A stretch of 64,000 nucleotides of DNA, from assembly GCF_008386495.1 (NCBI RefSeq), contig NZ_VTHJ01000019.1, positions 74,597 through 138,596 of the forward strand, read 5' to 3'. The position numbers were made by a program, and so were the translations under genes. Below the pieces are notes generated by a model. It had not been told where the DNA came from. It ran no database searches and was given only the letters and a program-made list of their open reading frames with translations. The DNA comes from Streptomyces tailanensis. GTDB taxonomy: Bacteria; Actinomycetota; Actinomycetes; Streptomycetales; Streptomycetaceae. Shown here piece by piece: positions 45,286 through 53,392 of this stretch (the stretch's first letter is position 1; every line of letters begins with the position of its first letter).

Positions 45286-46266
45286 ATGGATCGGACGTTC
45301 CGGATGTACCGCTTGTCCGCCTGCCACCGCACCGCCGCCTTCGTCATGGCGGCTCCCGTCCTTCTGACGGCGGCGGCCGGCAGCCCCGCGGCGGCGCACG
45401 GCGCGCCGACCGACCCGGTGAGCCGGGTGTCGGCGTGCTCGCCCGAGGGTGACAGTCAGGGCACGGCGGCCTGCGAGGCGGCGATCGCCGCGAACGGGGC
45501 GCCCTTCACCGCGTGGGACAACATGCGGATCGCCGGGGTGAACGGGCGCGACCGGGAGGTCGTCCCGGACGGGCAGCTGTGCAGCGGCGGGCTCGCGCCC
45601 TACAAGGGGCTCGATCTGGCCCGTGCCGACTGGCCCTCGACCCGCCTCTCCCCCGGCAGCACGCTGAACCTCACGTACCGGACGACGATCCCGCACACCG
45701 GGACGTTCAAGCTGTTCCTGACGAAACCGGGATACGACCCCACCGAGCCGTTGAAGTGGTCGGATCTGCCCGAGAAGCCGTTCGCCTCGATCACGGATCC
45801 GCCGCTGCGGGACGGCTCGTACCGCTTCTCGGCGAAGTTGCCGGCCGACCGGTCCGGGCGTCATGTGCTGTACACGATCTGGCAGAACACAAGCACGGTG
45901 GATACGTACTATTCCTGCTCGGACGTGGTGTTCCCGGCAGCGAAGAAGACCGGCTCCGGGGCCAACTCCGGTACTGGAGAGAGGACTTCGGAGGCGGAAC
46001 CGGCGAAGACCGACAAGCCCGCGCCGGCGGCGTCCGCCGAGTCCACGCCCACGGAAGGGTCGCCGTCGCCGCTGGAGCCCTCGTGGACCCCCGGTGACGT
46101 ACAGGCGGAAGTGGCCGACAGCCCGGTGGCCTCCGCGAGCGATGGCAGCGACGACAGCGGCGCCCTCGTGCCGCTGGCAGCGGGCGGCGCCACGGTGTCG
46201 GTGCTCGCCGTGGCCGCCGTCCTCTTCCTGCGCGGACGCGGACGCCGCTCTCGTATCGGTGACTGA
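45286..46266 (+). CDS. AA10 lytic polysaccharide monooxygenase, membrane-anchored
   Basis: 326 residues. The signal peptide ends ...SPAAA-HGAPTDPVSR, leaving His38 as the first mature residue, the first half of the copper histidine brace. His137 in RTTIPHTGTF is the likely second ligand, and the DTYYSCSDVVF tail holds the axial aromatic residue. After the catalytic domain (38 to about 230) comes a Pro/Ser/Glu-rich linker and then a C-terminal transmembrane helix (VSVLAVAAVLFLRGRGRR). The family oxidatively cleaves chitin or cellulose. A surface-tethered form without a carbohydrate-binding module is less common than free secretion. Confidence 0.9.
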   Translation: MDRTFRMYRLSACHRTAAFVMAAPVLLTAAAGSPAAAHGAPTDPVSRVSACSPEGDSQGTAACEAAIAANGAPFTAWDNMRIAGVNGRDREVVPDGQLCSGGLAPYKGLDLARADWPSTRLSPGSTLNLTYRTTIPHTGTFKLFLTKPGYDPTEPLKWSDLPEKPFASITDPPLRDGSYRFSAKLPADRSGRHVLYTIWQNTSTVDTYYSCSDVVFPAAKKTGSGANSGTGERTSEAEPAKTDKPAPAASAESTPTEGSPSPLEPSWTPGDVQAEVADSPVASASDGSDDSGALVPLAAGGATVSVLAVAAVLFLRGRGRRSRIGD

Positions 46267-46289
46267 GGTGACTGACCCGTCGGGCTACG

Positions 46290-46943
46290 TCAGTTGACGA
46301 AGACCGACGCGCCGCCCTGGGTGGTGTTCGTGACCGGCGCGTACTTCGCCGTGAAGTAGCCGGTGCTGAAGCACAGGGACGAGCCGGAGGTCTTCGTGAA
46401 CGGCTGGCTGGTGAAGTTGATGCTGTTGTCGTCGTTGCTGGACGTGCCGGTGATGCTGGGCGCCTGGTAGACGCAGTTGATGGTGCCCAGCAGGGTGCTC
46501 AGCACCACGGTGGTCTGGAGGACCGAGCCCTCGGCCGGGCTGACCGTGACGACACCGTCCGAGGTGACGGTGGTGGTGTACGGCAGGTTGTTGACCGTGA
46601 CGCTGTTGACGCCGGTGACGCCGAAGACGTTGCTGGTGCAGTTGCCGAAGGTGTGGGCGTCGACCGTCTCGGTGGCCGTGCCGGGCCCCGCCGGGTTGTC
46701 GGTGACCGTGGCGGTGAACGTCGACTCGGCGCAGGAGACACCGCTCGTGCCCGTCGCGCTGGAGTAGAACTTGCCGGTCGTGCCGGAGGCCAGCGACGCG
46801 CTGAGCGTGTCGCCGACCGCGACCGCGTCACCGGCGAGGCCGCCGGTGGTGAGCACGGTGTCGGCGGCGGAGGCGGGGCTGACGGCCGACACCATCAGGG
46901 CGGCGGTGGTTCCGACGAGGGCAAGGAGGGATCGCGTACGCAT
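46290..46943 (-). CDS. Secreted protein of unknown function
   Basis: A 217-residue protein with a classical signal peptide (MRTRSLLALVGTTAALMVSA, cleavage near ASA-ADTV). The mature part is Ser/Thr/Gly-rich and predicted all-beta, with four cysteines (VSCAES, FGNCTS, TINCVY, SLCFST) that could form two disulfides. Similar small cell-surface proteins are common in Streptomyces. It is convergent with the LPMO gene (23 bp). No family function is known to me. Confidence 0.75.
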   Translation of the reverse strand: MRTRSLLALVGTTAALMVSAVSPASAADTVLTTGGLAGDAVAVGDTLSASLASGTTGKFYSSATGTSGVSCAESTFTATVTDNPAGPGTATETVDAHTFGNCTSNVFGVTGVNSVTVNNLPYTTTVTSDGVVTVSPAEGSVLQTTVVLSTLLGTINCVYQAPSITGTSSNDDNSINFTSQPFTKTSGSSLCFSTGYFTAKYAPVTNTTQGGASVFVN

Positions 46944-47650
46944 GGGGGTGCCTCTTCTCAGGTTGTTCTCAGGACTTTCGGAAGGAGAGAACTGCGGGTG
47001 AACGCGCGCGTCGACATCGTTCGCGCGGGGGAACGCGGCGGTGCCGCACGGCGCCGAACGATCGCTGTCGATCCGTGACGCCTTCTCCGTACGTGACGGA
47101 TCGACAGCGACAGCCGGGGGCCGGGCACGGTCCAGTGGAGGGGAAGGCGACCATGCCCGGCACGCGGCGAGGGGTGGTGCTGCGTTGGGCCGCGCAGCGC
47201 GTTCAGGTGTGTCACACACTCCACGCCGGCGACGGGGAGCTCGGGACGGTGACAAACGCTGCGCGTCGGATCCGGCGCCACGGATCCGTTGGGGGAAACC
47301 CGGGAGAGTTGTAGACCTGTAGAAGAGTCAACGTCAAGGAGCAGTAAGGAAGTTGAGACGCTGGCGGCCTCGCCTGCGGTGGTGCGGTCGAGGGCCTCGA
47401 CCGACAAAGGCAAAGGTGAGCGACGTTCACCCTTCACAGGTGTCGCACATCCAACATCCTTTTGTCACAAGCGCCTTGACCCTCCAAAGTAACCACGGGT
47501 AACTTCCCGAATGGCTACTGCGGCGTAGCGAGTAAGCCCTTGCACCCTCGGGAGGGTGCGCTCAGGTGTGCGTCGCAACCGGTGTCCGCGCCAGGACAAC
47601 GTGGCTTGAACCATCTGCACTGTTCTTGCTTGTAAGTCCAGGGAGCACAC
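46944..47650. other. 707-bp non-coding region
   Basis: No supported gene. It carries two hairpins. The first is a perfect 15-bp inverted repeat, 47062-47076 with 47096-47110, around a 19-nt loop. The second is GCACCCTCGGGAGGGTGC at 47542-47559, within about 110 bp of the DUF6230 start. The AGGGAG ribosome site of that gene is at its right end. Confidence 0.5.
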
Positions 47651-48313
47651 ATGGCCTCGTCCTCGGACGCCACGGCGTCCACCAATGAAAGACCCGAGGG
47701 TCCCGAAACGTCCGGAAGACGCGGGCGGGTCCGCCTGAAGCGTGCCGCCGTGATGGCGGTGCCGGCCACGGCGGTCGCCGCCGGTCTCATGATCCTCACC
47801 GCCCAGGGCGCCCTCGGCGTCCAGTTCGCCATTTCCGGCATGCCCTTCGTGGTCACCGCCGACAAGCTGGAGGGGCAGGGCTTCGCGCAGTTCGGTGCGC
47901 TCGACCACATGATCGAGAACAGCCCCAACGAGGGTGACACCGGCGGTCAGGTGCTGGTCGTGACCTCGGTCGTGAAGAGCGGCAAGCTGACCAATCTGTG
48001 TCAGAGCGTCGACCTCGGCGGCATCCAGCTCGTCCTCACCGCGGGCGACAAGTCCACGCCGGTGAGCGTGAAGAACCTGGCGATCGACTCCGACGACATC
48101 AAGGGCGACGCCTCGTTCAACAACATCGAGATCGGCCGCGACTCCAGCACGTTCGACAAGGTCGACCAGCAGGGCCCGCGGGGTGTCTACGGTCAGCAGG
48201 CCGACTCGGTCACCATCACCGACCTGTACCAGCACAACTACGCGGCCACCGCGGCCGTCTTCAAGCTCCCCGACCTGCACATGAGGTTCCAGAGCGAGGG
48301 CTGCGAGCAGTGA
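47651..48313 (+). CDS. DUF6230-family protein
   Basis: A 220-residue actinomycete protein. After a Ser/Arg-rich N-terminus there is one hydrophobic segment (AAVMAVPATAVAAGLMILTA), then a beta-rich region with the family features GALGVQFAISGMPFVVTADK, VVTSVVKSGKLTNLCQSVDL and LPDLHMRFQSEGCEQ at the end. It is likely anchored in the membrane with its bulk outside. It is followed, with a GTGA overlap, by a DUF6114 gene, the usual pairing. The function is unknown, although these genes are widespread in streptomycetes. Confidence 0.85.
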   Translation: MASSSDATASTNERPEGPETSGRRGRVRLKRAAVMAVPATAVAAGLMILTAQGALGVQFAISGMPFVVTADKLEGQGFAQFGALDHMIENSPNEGDTGGQVLVVTSVVKSGKLTNLCQSVDLGGIQLVLTAGDKSTPVSVKNLAIDSDDIKGDASFNNIEIGRDSSTFDKVDQQGPRGVYGQQADSVTITDLYQHNYAATAAVFKLPDLHMRFQSEGCEQ

Positions 48314-48708
48314 GCCGATTCCGGGAATGGAGGGGCCACCGGCCGTTCGCCGGTGGGCTGTTGCTGGTGCTGGGCGGCGCGGAGATTCTGGTGACCATGA
48401 AGGCGCCGCTGCCGGTCATCCTGAAGATCGGTATGCAGGGGCTGGCGGGTTACCTTCTGCCCTCGCTGATGATCGTGTGCGGGGCGCTGATCCTCTTCAA
48501 CCCCGCGCAGCGCCTGTTCTACTCCATCCTCGGGATCCTGCTCTCCCTCGGCACCTGGCTCACGTCCAACATCGGCGGGTTTGTTGTGGGGCTGCTGTTG
48601 GGGGCGGTGGGTAGCACGCTGACGTTCGGGTGGTTGCCGGACCAGGAACCCCGGCGTAAGCGCTCCGCCAAGCAGCCGGAAAAACACGCCGCAGGGCTCG
48701 GTGGTTGA
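48310..48708 (+). CDS. DUF6114-family membrane protein
   Basis: A 132-residue membrane protein with about four helices (FAGGLLLVLGGAEILVTM, GYLLPSLMIVCGALILF, LFYSILGILLSLGTWLTS, GFVVGLLLGAVGSTLTFGW) and a basic tail. The GTG start lies inside the stop region of the DUF6230 gene (GTGA). It is probably a membrane partner of the DUF6230 protein. A strong terminator follows. Confidence 0.85.
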   Translation: MSRFREWRGHRPFAGGLLLVLGGAEILVTMKAPLPVILKIGMQGLAGYLLPSLMIVCGALILFNPAQRLFYSILGILLSLGTWLTSNIGGFVVGLLLGAVGSTLTFGWLPDQEPRRKRSAKQPEKHAAGLGG

Positions 48709-48722
48709 GGTAGTTCGGCGAG

Positions 48723-48803
48723 TGCGGGTTGTTCGTGGTTGTTCGCGCCCACGCGGCGGAGCCGCATATCGATTCAGCCCCGCGCCCCTATCGGGGCGCG
48801 GGG
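48723..48803. terminator. Dispersed repeat copy 3 with bidirectional terminator hairpin
   Basis: 48778-48788 (CCCCGCGCCCC) pairs perfectly with 48793-48803 across a TATC loop, and TCTCGTTT follows. It lies between convergent genes. The preceding sequence (CGCGCCCACGCGGCGGAGCC, ATCGATTC) matches the repeat at 11480-11580. Confidence 0.8.
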
Positions 48804-48809
48804 TCTCGT

Positions 48810-49199
48810 TTATAGCGCAAAGGTGACCGCAGCCTCGGTCAAAGCCGCGCGCAAGCGCTCCGGGTCCGTCCAGTAGCGGTCCTGCGAGAGAGGTACGCGC
48901 CAGTAGAGGCCGGGGCCCGTCGTGCGGCGCAGGGGTGGGACGGCGACGTGGCTGCCCGGCCCGAGGACCTGGACGTCGGTGAGGCGCCAGTCGGTCGCGG
49001 CGCCGGGCGGGACGAGCCAGTACATGATGCCGCCGTAGCCGTCCTCGATCACGGCTCCGCTCGCGTCCCCGAGGGACTTCAGCGCGGGGGTGCCGAGGGC
49101 CACCGGCACGCGTACGGCGTTCCACCAGCGCCCGGCCGGCACCGTACGTACGTCGGGGTTGTAAGAACACATCCAGCGCGGAGCCCTGCTGACAGTCAT
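48810..49199 (-). CDS. Uncharacterised small protein
   Basis: A 129-residue soluble protein with no signal or membrane segment. It contains many aromatics: RWMCSYNPDVRTVPAGRWWN, GYGGIMYWLVPPGAATDW and GLYWRVPLSQDRYWTD. It looks like a conserved actinomycete protein, but I do not recognise a domain. ATG 49199 is preferred to the upstream in-frame start at 49271. It is convergent with DUF6114 and divergent from the P450. Confidence 0.65.
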   Translation of the reverse strand: MTVSRAPRWMCSYNPDVRTVPAGRWWNAVRVPVALGTPALKSLGDASGAVIEDGYGGIMYWLVPPGAATDWRLTDVQVLGPGSHVAVPPLRRTTGPGLYWRVPLSQDRYWTDPERLRAALTEAAVTFAL

Positions 49200-49325
49200 G
49201 GCACTCACCGGCTCCTCATGGGGGGGTGAGCCCGATCCTAGGAGCGCGCTCCGCACCCAACTTGCGAGCACGCGCAGGGAAGTTGCCGTCGTACGCAGCG
49301 CGTGGCACGTGTTCTCGCCCGGCGA

Positions 49326-49406
49326 CGCTACCGGGTCGTAGCGTAACTGGGCTTGTACGTAGTGCTGTTGGACTCCTTACGACTGATTACGACTGATTAC
49401 GACTGC
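49326..49406. promoter_or_regulatory. Inverted repeat and 10-bp tandem repeats upstream of the P450
   Basis: CGCTACCGGGTCGTAGCG at 49326-49343 is a 6+6 inverted repeat. At 49377-49406 the unit TTACGACTGA repeats almost three times with a 10-bp period, one helical turn, ending just before the AGGAGG ribosome site of the gene at 49419. Both look regulatory. Confidence 0.5.
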
Positions 49407-49418
49407 CAGGAGGGCCCG

Positions 49419-50666
49419 ATGGGCAACCCCGCCCCCATTGTGATCGACGCGACCGGCCGTGACATCCACGGTGAGGCCGCCCGGATCCGCGAGACGGGTC
49501 CGGCGACCCGGGTCCTGCTTCCGGGGCCGCACGATGTCGAGGCCTGGGCGGTGAGCAGCACCGATCTGCTCAAGCGGCTGCTGACCGATCCCCGGGTGTC
49601 GAAGGACGCGCGGCAGCACTGGCCGAGGTTCGCCGCCGGTGAGATCACGCCGGAGTGGCCGCTGTTCACCTGGGTCGCGGTGCAGAACATGTTCACGGCG
49701 TACGGCGGTGACCACAAACGGCTGCGCATTCTGGTCTCCAAGGCGTTCACGGCGCGCCGTACGGCCGCGTTGCAGCCGCGCATCGAGGAGATCACCAAGG
49801 AACTGCTCGACGGCGTCGAGGAGCGCTTCCGGCGCGGTGAGACGGTCGATCTGCGGGAGGCGTACTGCTATCCGCTGCCGATCCGGGTGATCAGCGAGCT
49901 GTTCGGCCTGCCCGAGGAACGGGGGCAGGTGCTGAAGGAATTGGTGGACAAGCTGTTCGACACGTCCGCCGGGCCGGGCGAGATGACCGCCGCCTACGAG
50001 CGGATGTACGGCGTACTCGGCGAACTGGTGACCGCCAAGCGGGAGTCACCGGGCGACGACCTCACCAGCGGTCTGATCGCGGCCCGCGACGAGGACGACA
50101 CCCGGCTCAGCGAGCAGGAACTGCTGGACACCCTGGTGCTGGTGGTCAGCGCCGGGCACGAGACCACGGTCAACCTCCTCGACCAGGCCGTACACGCCCT
50201 GCTGACCCACCCCAAGCAGCTGGCCCATGTCCGTGAGGGGCGCGCGACCTGGGACGACGTGATCGAGGAGACGCTGCGGGCGGAGGCGCCGGTGGCGAGC
50301 CTGCCGCTGCGCTACGCCGTGGAGGACCTGGACCTCGCCGAGTTCGGCGGCCCCGAGGGTGTGGTGATCGCCAAGGGGGACCCGATCCTCGCCGCGTACG
50401 CGGCCGCCGGGCGCGACCCCGAGCGGCACGGGAAGGACGCCGACGTCTTCGACGTCACCCGCCCCGACAAGGAGCACCTCGCCTTCGGCCACGGGGTGCA
50501 CTACTGCCTGGGCGCCCCCCTCGGCCGTATGGAGGCCCGTATCGCGCTCCCGGCCCTCTTCGAGCGGTTCCCGTCACTCCGGCCGGCCGCCACGGACGCG
50601 GAGCTGGGACACGTGGAGTCATTCATCTCCAATGGCCACCGCCACCTGCCCGTCCGCGATGCCTGA
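49419..50666 (+). CDS. Cytochrome P450, CYP154-like
   Basis: A 415-residue soluble bacterial P450. The oxygen-binding I-helix is VVSAGHETTVNLLDQAV, the ExxR motif is EETLRAEAPVASLPLR, and the heme-binding loop is FGHGVHYCLGAPLGRME with the Cys thiolate ligand. It starts with CCAGGAGG upstream. It is tail-to-tail with a CYP157-type gene (21 bp apart). CYP154 and CYP157 genes are known to occur together next to conservons in Streptomyces, which supports the subfamily guess. The substrate is unknown. Confidence 0.92.
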   Translation: MGNPAPIVIDATGRDIHGEAARIRETGPATRVLLPGPHDVEAWAVSSTDLLKRLLTDPRVSKDARQHWPRFAAGEITPEWPLFTWVAVQNMFTAYGGDHKRLRILVSKAFTARRTAALQPRIEEITKELLDGVEERFRRGETVDLREAYCYPLPIRVISELFGLPEERGQVLKELVDKLFDTSAGPGEMTAAYERMYGVLGELVTAKRESPGDDLTSGLIAARDEDDTRLSEQELLDTLVLVVSAGHETTVNLLDQAVHALLTHPKQLAHVREGRATWDDVIEETLRAEAPVASLPLRYAVEDLDLAEFGGPEGVVIAKGDPILAAYAAAGRDPERHGKDADVFDVTRPDKEHLAFGHGVHYCLGAPLGRMEARIALPALFERFPSLRPAATDAELGHVESFISNGHRHLPVRDA

Positions 50667-50687
50667 GCCACGACGCCGGTGGCGCGG

Positions 50688-52040
50688 CTACTCGCCGCGC
50701 CACCAGGCCAGCAGCCGGGCCCAGCCACTCCTCGGCCGGACGGACTCCGGCGCGGCGGCCGGCGCCCCGTAACCGCTCCCGTACGGCCCCTCCGGCCGCC
50801 CCCCGGCGGGCTCCTCGGCCACAGACGCGCCCACCGTCCGGGCTGGCGGGAACGTCACCGGCAGTGCCGCGAGCGCCCGGTGGAACGGCCCCGGGCGCCA
50901 CTCCAACTCGCTTGCCGGTAGGGCGAGTTCGACGTCCGGGAGGCGATCGAGGAGCTTTTCCACCGCCACCGATGCGATCAGCCGGGCCTCGGTCTGCGCG
51001 GGGCAGTTGTGCGGGCCCGCGCTCCAGGCAAGGTGGGCGCGGTTGCCCGCGCGCTGGTCGTTCGTCAGGGCCGGGTCGGTGTTCGCGGCGGCCAGGGAGA
51101 TGACGACGGGGTCGCCGGCCTTGAGGAGGGCGCCCTCGTACATGACGTCCCGTTTCGGGTAGTGCACGGCGTAGTTGGCCATGGGCGGGTCGGTCCACAG
51201 CACCTCGTCGAGGGCGTCCTCGACGGGGAGGCTGCCGCCGGAGAGGTCGCCCGCGAAGCGGTCGTCGGAGAGGAGCAGGCGCAGGCCGTTGGCGATGAGG
51301 TTCTGTTGCGGCTCGGTGCCCGCGCCCATGAGGACGACGAGGGTGTGGATCATCTCCTCGTCCGTGAGCTCCGCCGGATGCGCGATGAGCCAGGACGTGA
51401 CGTCCGGCCCGGGCTGCTTGCGCTTGAGGGTGACCAGCTCGAAGAGCGTGGTGACGAGCAGTTCGTTGGCCCGCTCGGCGTCCACCCCGTCGAAGATGCC
51501 GGACATGCCCTCCACGAGCTTCAGCCCGTACTCGGCGGGGCAGCCGAAGAGGCGGTTGAAGACGAGCAGCGGCAGGACCTGGGCGTACTCGCCGAGCAGG
51601 TCCGCCTTGCCGGTGGGCGCGAACCGGTCGATGAGCGTGTCGGCGCTGCGCTCGACGTAGCCGCGCAGGGTGTTGGGCTCGACCCGGGCCAGGCTGTCGG
51701 TGATGGCGCCGCGCAGCCGCCGGTGGTCCTCGCCGTCGGAGAACAGGGCGTTGGGCCGGTACATCATCATCGGCACGACGGGGCTGTCCGGGGGCACGGT
51801 GCCGTCGTTGAGGTCGTTCCAGCGGCGCGGGTCCTTGGAGAACGTCTCCGTGCTCCGCAGTACGTGCAGGGCGGCGTCGTACGAGGTGACGAGGGTGGCC
51901 CGGACGCCGGCGGCGAGCTCGACGGGGGTGGTCGGCCCGGTGGCGCGCGCCCGCTCGTAGAACGCGGCAGGGTCGGCGGCGAACTCCGGTCCGTGCATGG
52001 GCTGGTGGGCCGGGCAGCCCGGCGGCGGTACGGCGTTCAC
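50688..52040 (-). CDS. Cytochrome P450, CYP157-like (no ExxR)
   Basis: 450 residues. The I-helix is VVLMGAGTEPQQNLIANG. The K-helix motif, invariant ExxR in nearly all P450s, is EVLW here (DALDEVLWTDPPMANY), the known hallmark of CYP157. The heme loop is atypical: WSAGPHNCPAQTEARL. An Ala/Pro/Gly-rich tail of about 50 residues ends the protein. It overlaps the GTPase gene by 4 bp and is the last gene of conservon 1. Confidence 0.92.
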   Translation of the reverse strand: MNAVPPPGCPAHQPMHGPEFAADPAAFYERARATGPTTPVELAAGVRATLVTSYDAALHVLRSTETFSKDPRRWNDLNDGTVPPDSPVVPMMMYRPNALFSDGEDHRRLRGAITDSLARVEPNTLRGYVERSADTLIDRFAPTGKADLLGEYAQVLPLLVFNRLFGCPAEYGLKLVEGMSGIFDGVDAERANELLVTTLFELVTLKRKQPGPDVTSWLIAHPAELTDEEMIHTLVVLMGAGTEPQQNLIANGLRLLLSDDRFAGDLSGGSLPVEDALDEVLWTDPPMANYAVHYPKRDVMYEGALLKAGDPVVISLAAANTDPALTNDQRAGNRAHLAWSAGPHNCPAQTEARLIASVAVEKLLDRLPDVELALPASELEWRPGPFHRALAALPVTFPPARTVGASVAEEPAGGRPEGPYGSGYGAPAAAPESVRPRSGWARLLAWWRGE

Positions 52041-52645
52041 GCGTGCTCCAGTTCGCTTTCGCTCTCGCGGCTCAGCAGATACTCGACGAGGGAGATCAGC
52101 GCCCGCGTGGACGACTCCGGGTCGCGGGCGTCGCAGCGGACGAGCGGGGTCTCGGGCAGCAGGTCGAGGGCCTCGCGCACCTCGTCCAGGCCGTGCACGG
52201 GGGCGCCGTCGAAGTCGTTGACGGCGACGGCGTACGGCAGGTCCAGCTCCTCCAGGACGCCCATCACGTCGAAGGAGTGCGACAGGCGCCGGGTGTCGGC
52301 GAGGACCAGCGCGCCGAGGGCGCCCCGGGTCATGTCCTGCCAGAGCTTGGTGAAGCGCTGCTGCCCGGGGGCGCCGAACAGGTACAGCACCAGGGAGTCG
52401 TTGAGGGTGAGCCGGCCGAAGTCCATGGCGACCGTGGTGGTGGTCTTGTCGCGGGTGCCGGCGAGGTCGTCGACCACCGCACCGGCCTGCGTCATGACCT
52501 CCTCGGTGCGCAGCGGCCGTATCTCGGAGAGCGTGCCGACGAAAGTCGTCTTGCCGACGGCGAAGTGACCGACGACGAGCAGCTTGACCGCCGTCTTCAC
52601 GGTCGGCCGCAGATAGACGTCGTCAGAGGCGGGCGCGGAGCCCAT
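52037..52645 (-). CDS. Conservon 1 GTPase (CvnD)
   Basis: A 202-residue small GTP/ATP-binding protein. The P-loop is VVGHFAVGKTTFVGTLSE. The switch II region is LYLFGAPGQQRFTKLWQD, and the nucleotide-specificity segment is AVAVNDFDGAP. CvnD proteins are Ras-like regulators that act with the roadblock and DUF742 partners. The FTKLW sequence differs from FWFMW of the other two copies in the window. It overlaps the DUF742 gene by 23 bp and the CYP157 gene by 4 bp. Confidence 0.93.
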   Translation of the reverse strand: MGSAPASDDVYLRPTVKTAVKLLVVGHFAVGKTTFVGTLSEIRPLRTEEVMTQAGAVVDDLAGTRDKTTTTVAMDFGRLTLNDSLVLYLFGAPGQQRFTKLWQDMTRGALGALVLADTRRLSHSFDVMGVLEELDLPYAVAVNDFDGAPVHGLDEVREALDLLPETPLVRCDARDPESSTRALISLVEYLLSRESESELEHA

Positions 52646-52982
52646 CGAGGACCTCCTGGAGGATGCGGGCGTCGGACGGCCGGGCGGCCGGAATCGGTGC
52701 GCGGGTGACGATGTGGCCGCTGTCCATGAGGTCGGCGACCAGCACCTTGGTCACGCTGACCGGCAGTTGGAGATGGCCCGCGACCTCGGCGAGGGAGAGC
52801 GCGCCGGGCCGGCACAGCTCCATCACGCGGCGCTTCTCCGGGTTGAGGCCGGTCAGCGGCAGGTCGGTGGCGGCGATCAGCAGCGTGACCAGGTCCAGGG
52901 TGTTGCGGGTCGGGTGGGCGCGGCCGTCGGTGACGACGTACGACCGCACCAGACGACCCTCGGGCCGGCGGCGGGGCGTCAT
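52623..52982 (-). CDS. Conservon 1 DUF742 protein (CvnC)
   Basis: 119 residues. Family features are RLVRSYVVTDGRAHPTRNTL, LEVVTLL-like hydrophobic turns, LCRPGALSLAEVAGHLQLPV (a winged-helix-like region) and the C-terminal ILQEVLDGLRARL, which is nearly identical to the end of the conservon 2 copy. The ATG is in the stop of the roadblock gene (ATGA, 52979-52982), so translation is coupled. It probably forms part of the signalling complex at the membrane. Confidence 0.93.
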   Translation of the reverse strand: MTPRRRPEGRLVRSYVVTDGRAHPTRNTLDLVTLLIAATDLPLTGLNPEKRRVMELCRPGALSLAEVAGHLQLPVSVTKVLVADLMDSGHIVTRAPIPAARPSDARILQEVLDGLRARL

Positions 52983-53392
52983 ATCCGGCTGCCCGTGTCC
53001 AGCCGCGCCGGGCTGGTCAGCTCCTTGCCGAGCCGGTCGACGAGCTTGTGCATGCGGTACGTCACCGCCTCCATGTCGACCTCGTCGCCGGTGGACACCG
53101 CGAGATAGGCGCCCTCCCCGGCCGCGACCAGGAAGACGAAACCGTGCCCGAACTCGATCAGGGTCTGCCGCCACGGGCTGTCCGCGGAGCCGCAGAACTC
53201 GGCGGTGCTGCGGCTGATCGACTGCAGTCCGGAGAGCCCGGCCGCGAGGCGCTCGGCGTCGTCGCGGTCGATGTCGGCGGAGTGGGCGCGGAGCATGCCG
53301 TCGGCGGAGAGCAGGATGGCGTGCCGCGCCTCGGGGACCTTCAGCACGTCGTCGAGCATCCAGCCCAGCTCGTTGGTCGTGGGCTCGATCAT
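52979..53392 (-). CDS. Conservon 1 roadblock/LC7 protein (CvnB)
   Basis: A 137-residue roadblock-fold protein. Typical blocks are LGWMLDDVLKVPEARHAILL, SADGMLRAHSADIDRDDAER and FGHGFVFLVAAGEGAYLAVS. In related bacterial systems roadblock proteins act as GTPase-activating or scaffold partners for the MglA/CvnD-type GTPase. The ATG overlaps the kinase stop by 4 bp. Confidence 0.93.
   Translation of the reverse strand: MIEPTTNELGWMLDDVLKVPEARHAILLSADGMLRAHSADIDRDDAERLAAGLSGLQSISRSTAEFCGSADSPWRQTLIEFGHGFVFLVAAGEGAYLAVSTGDEVDMEAVTYRMHKLVDRLGKELTSPARLDTGSRI

Noticed and set aside
42236..45367. 1043-codon plus-strand frame across the zinc-ribbon and subtilase genes
   Set aside because: Gly/Val/Arg-rich shadow; the opposite strand has an intact catalytic triad.
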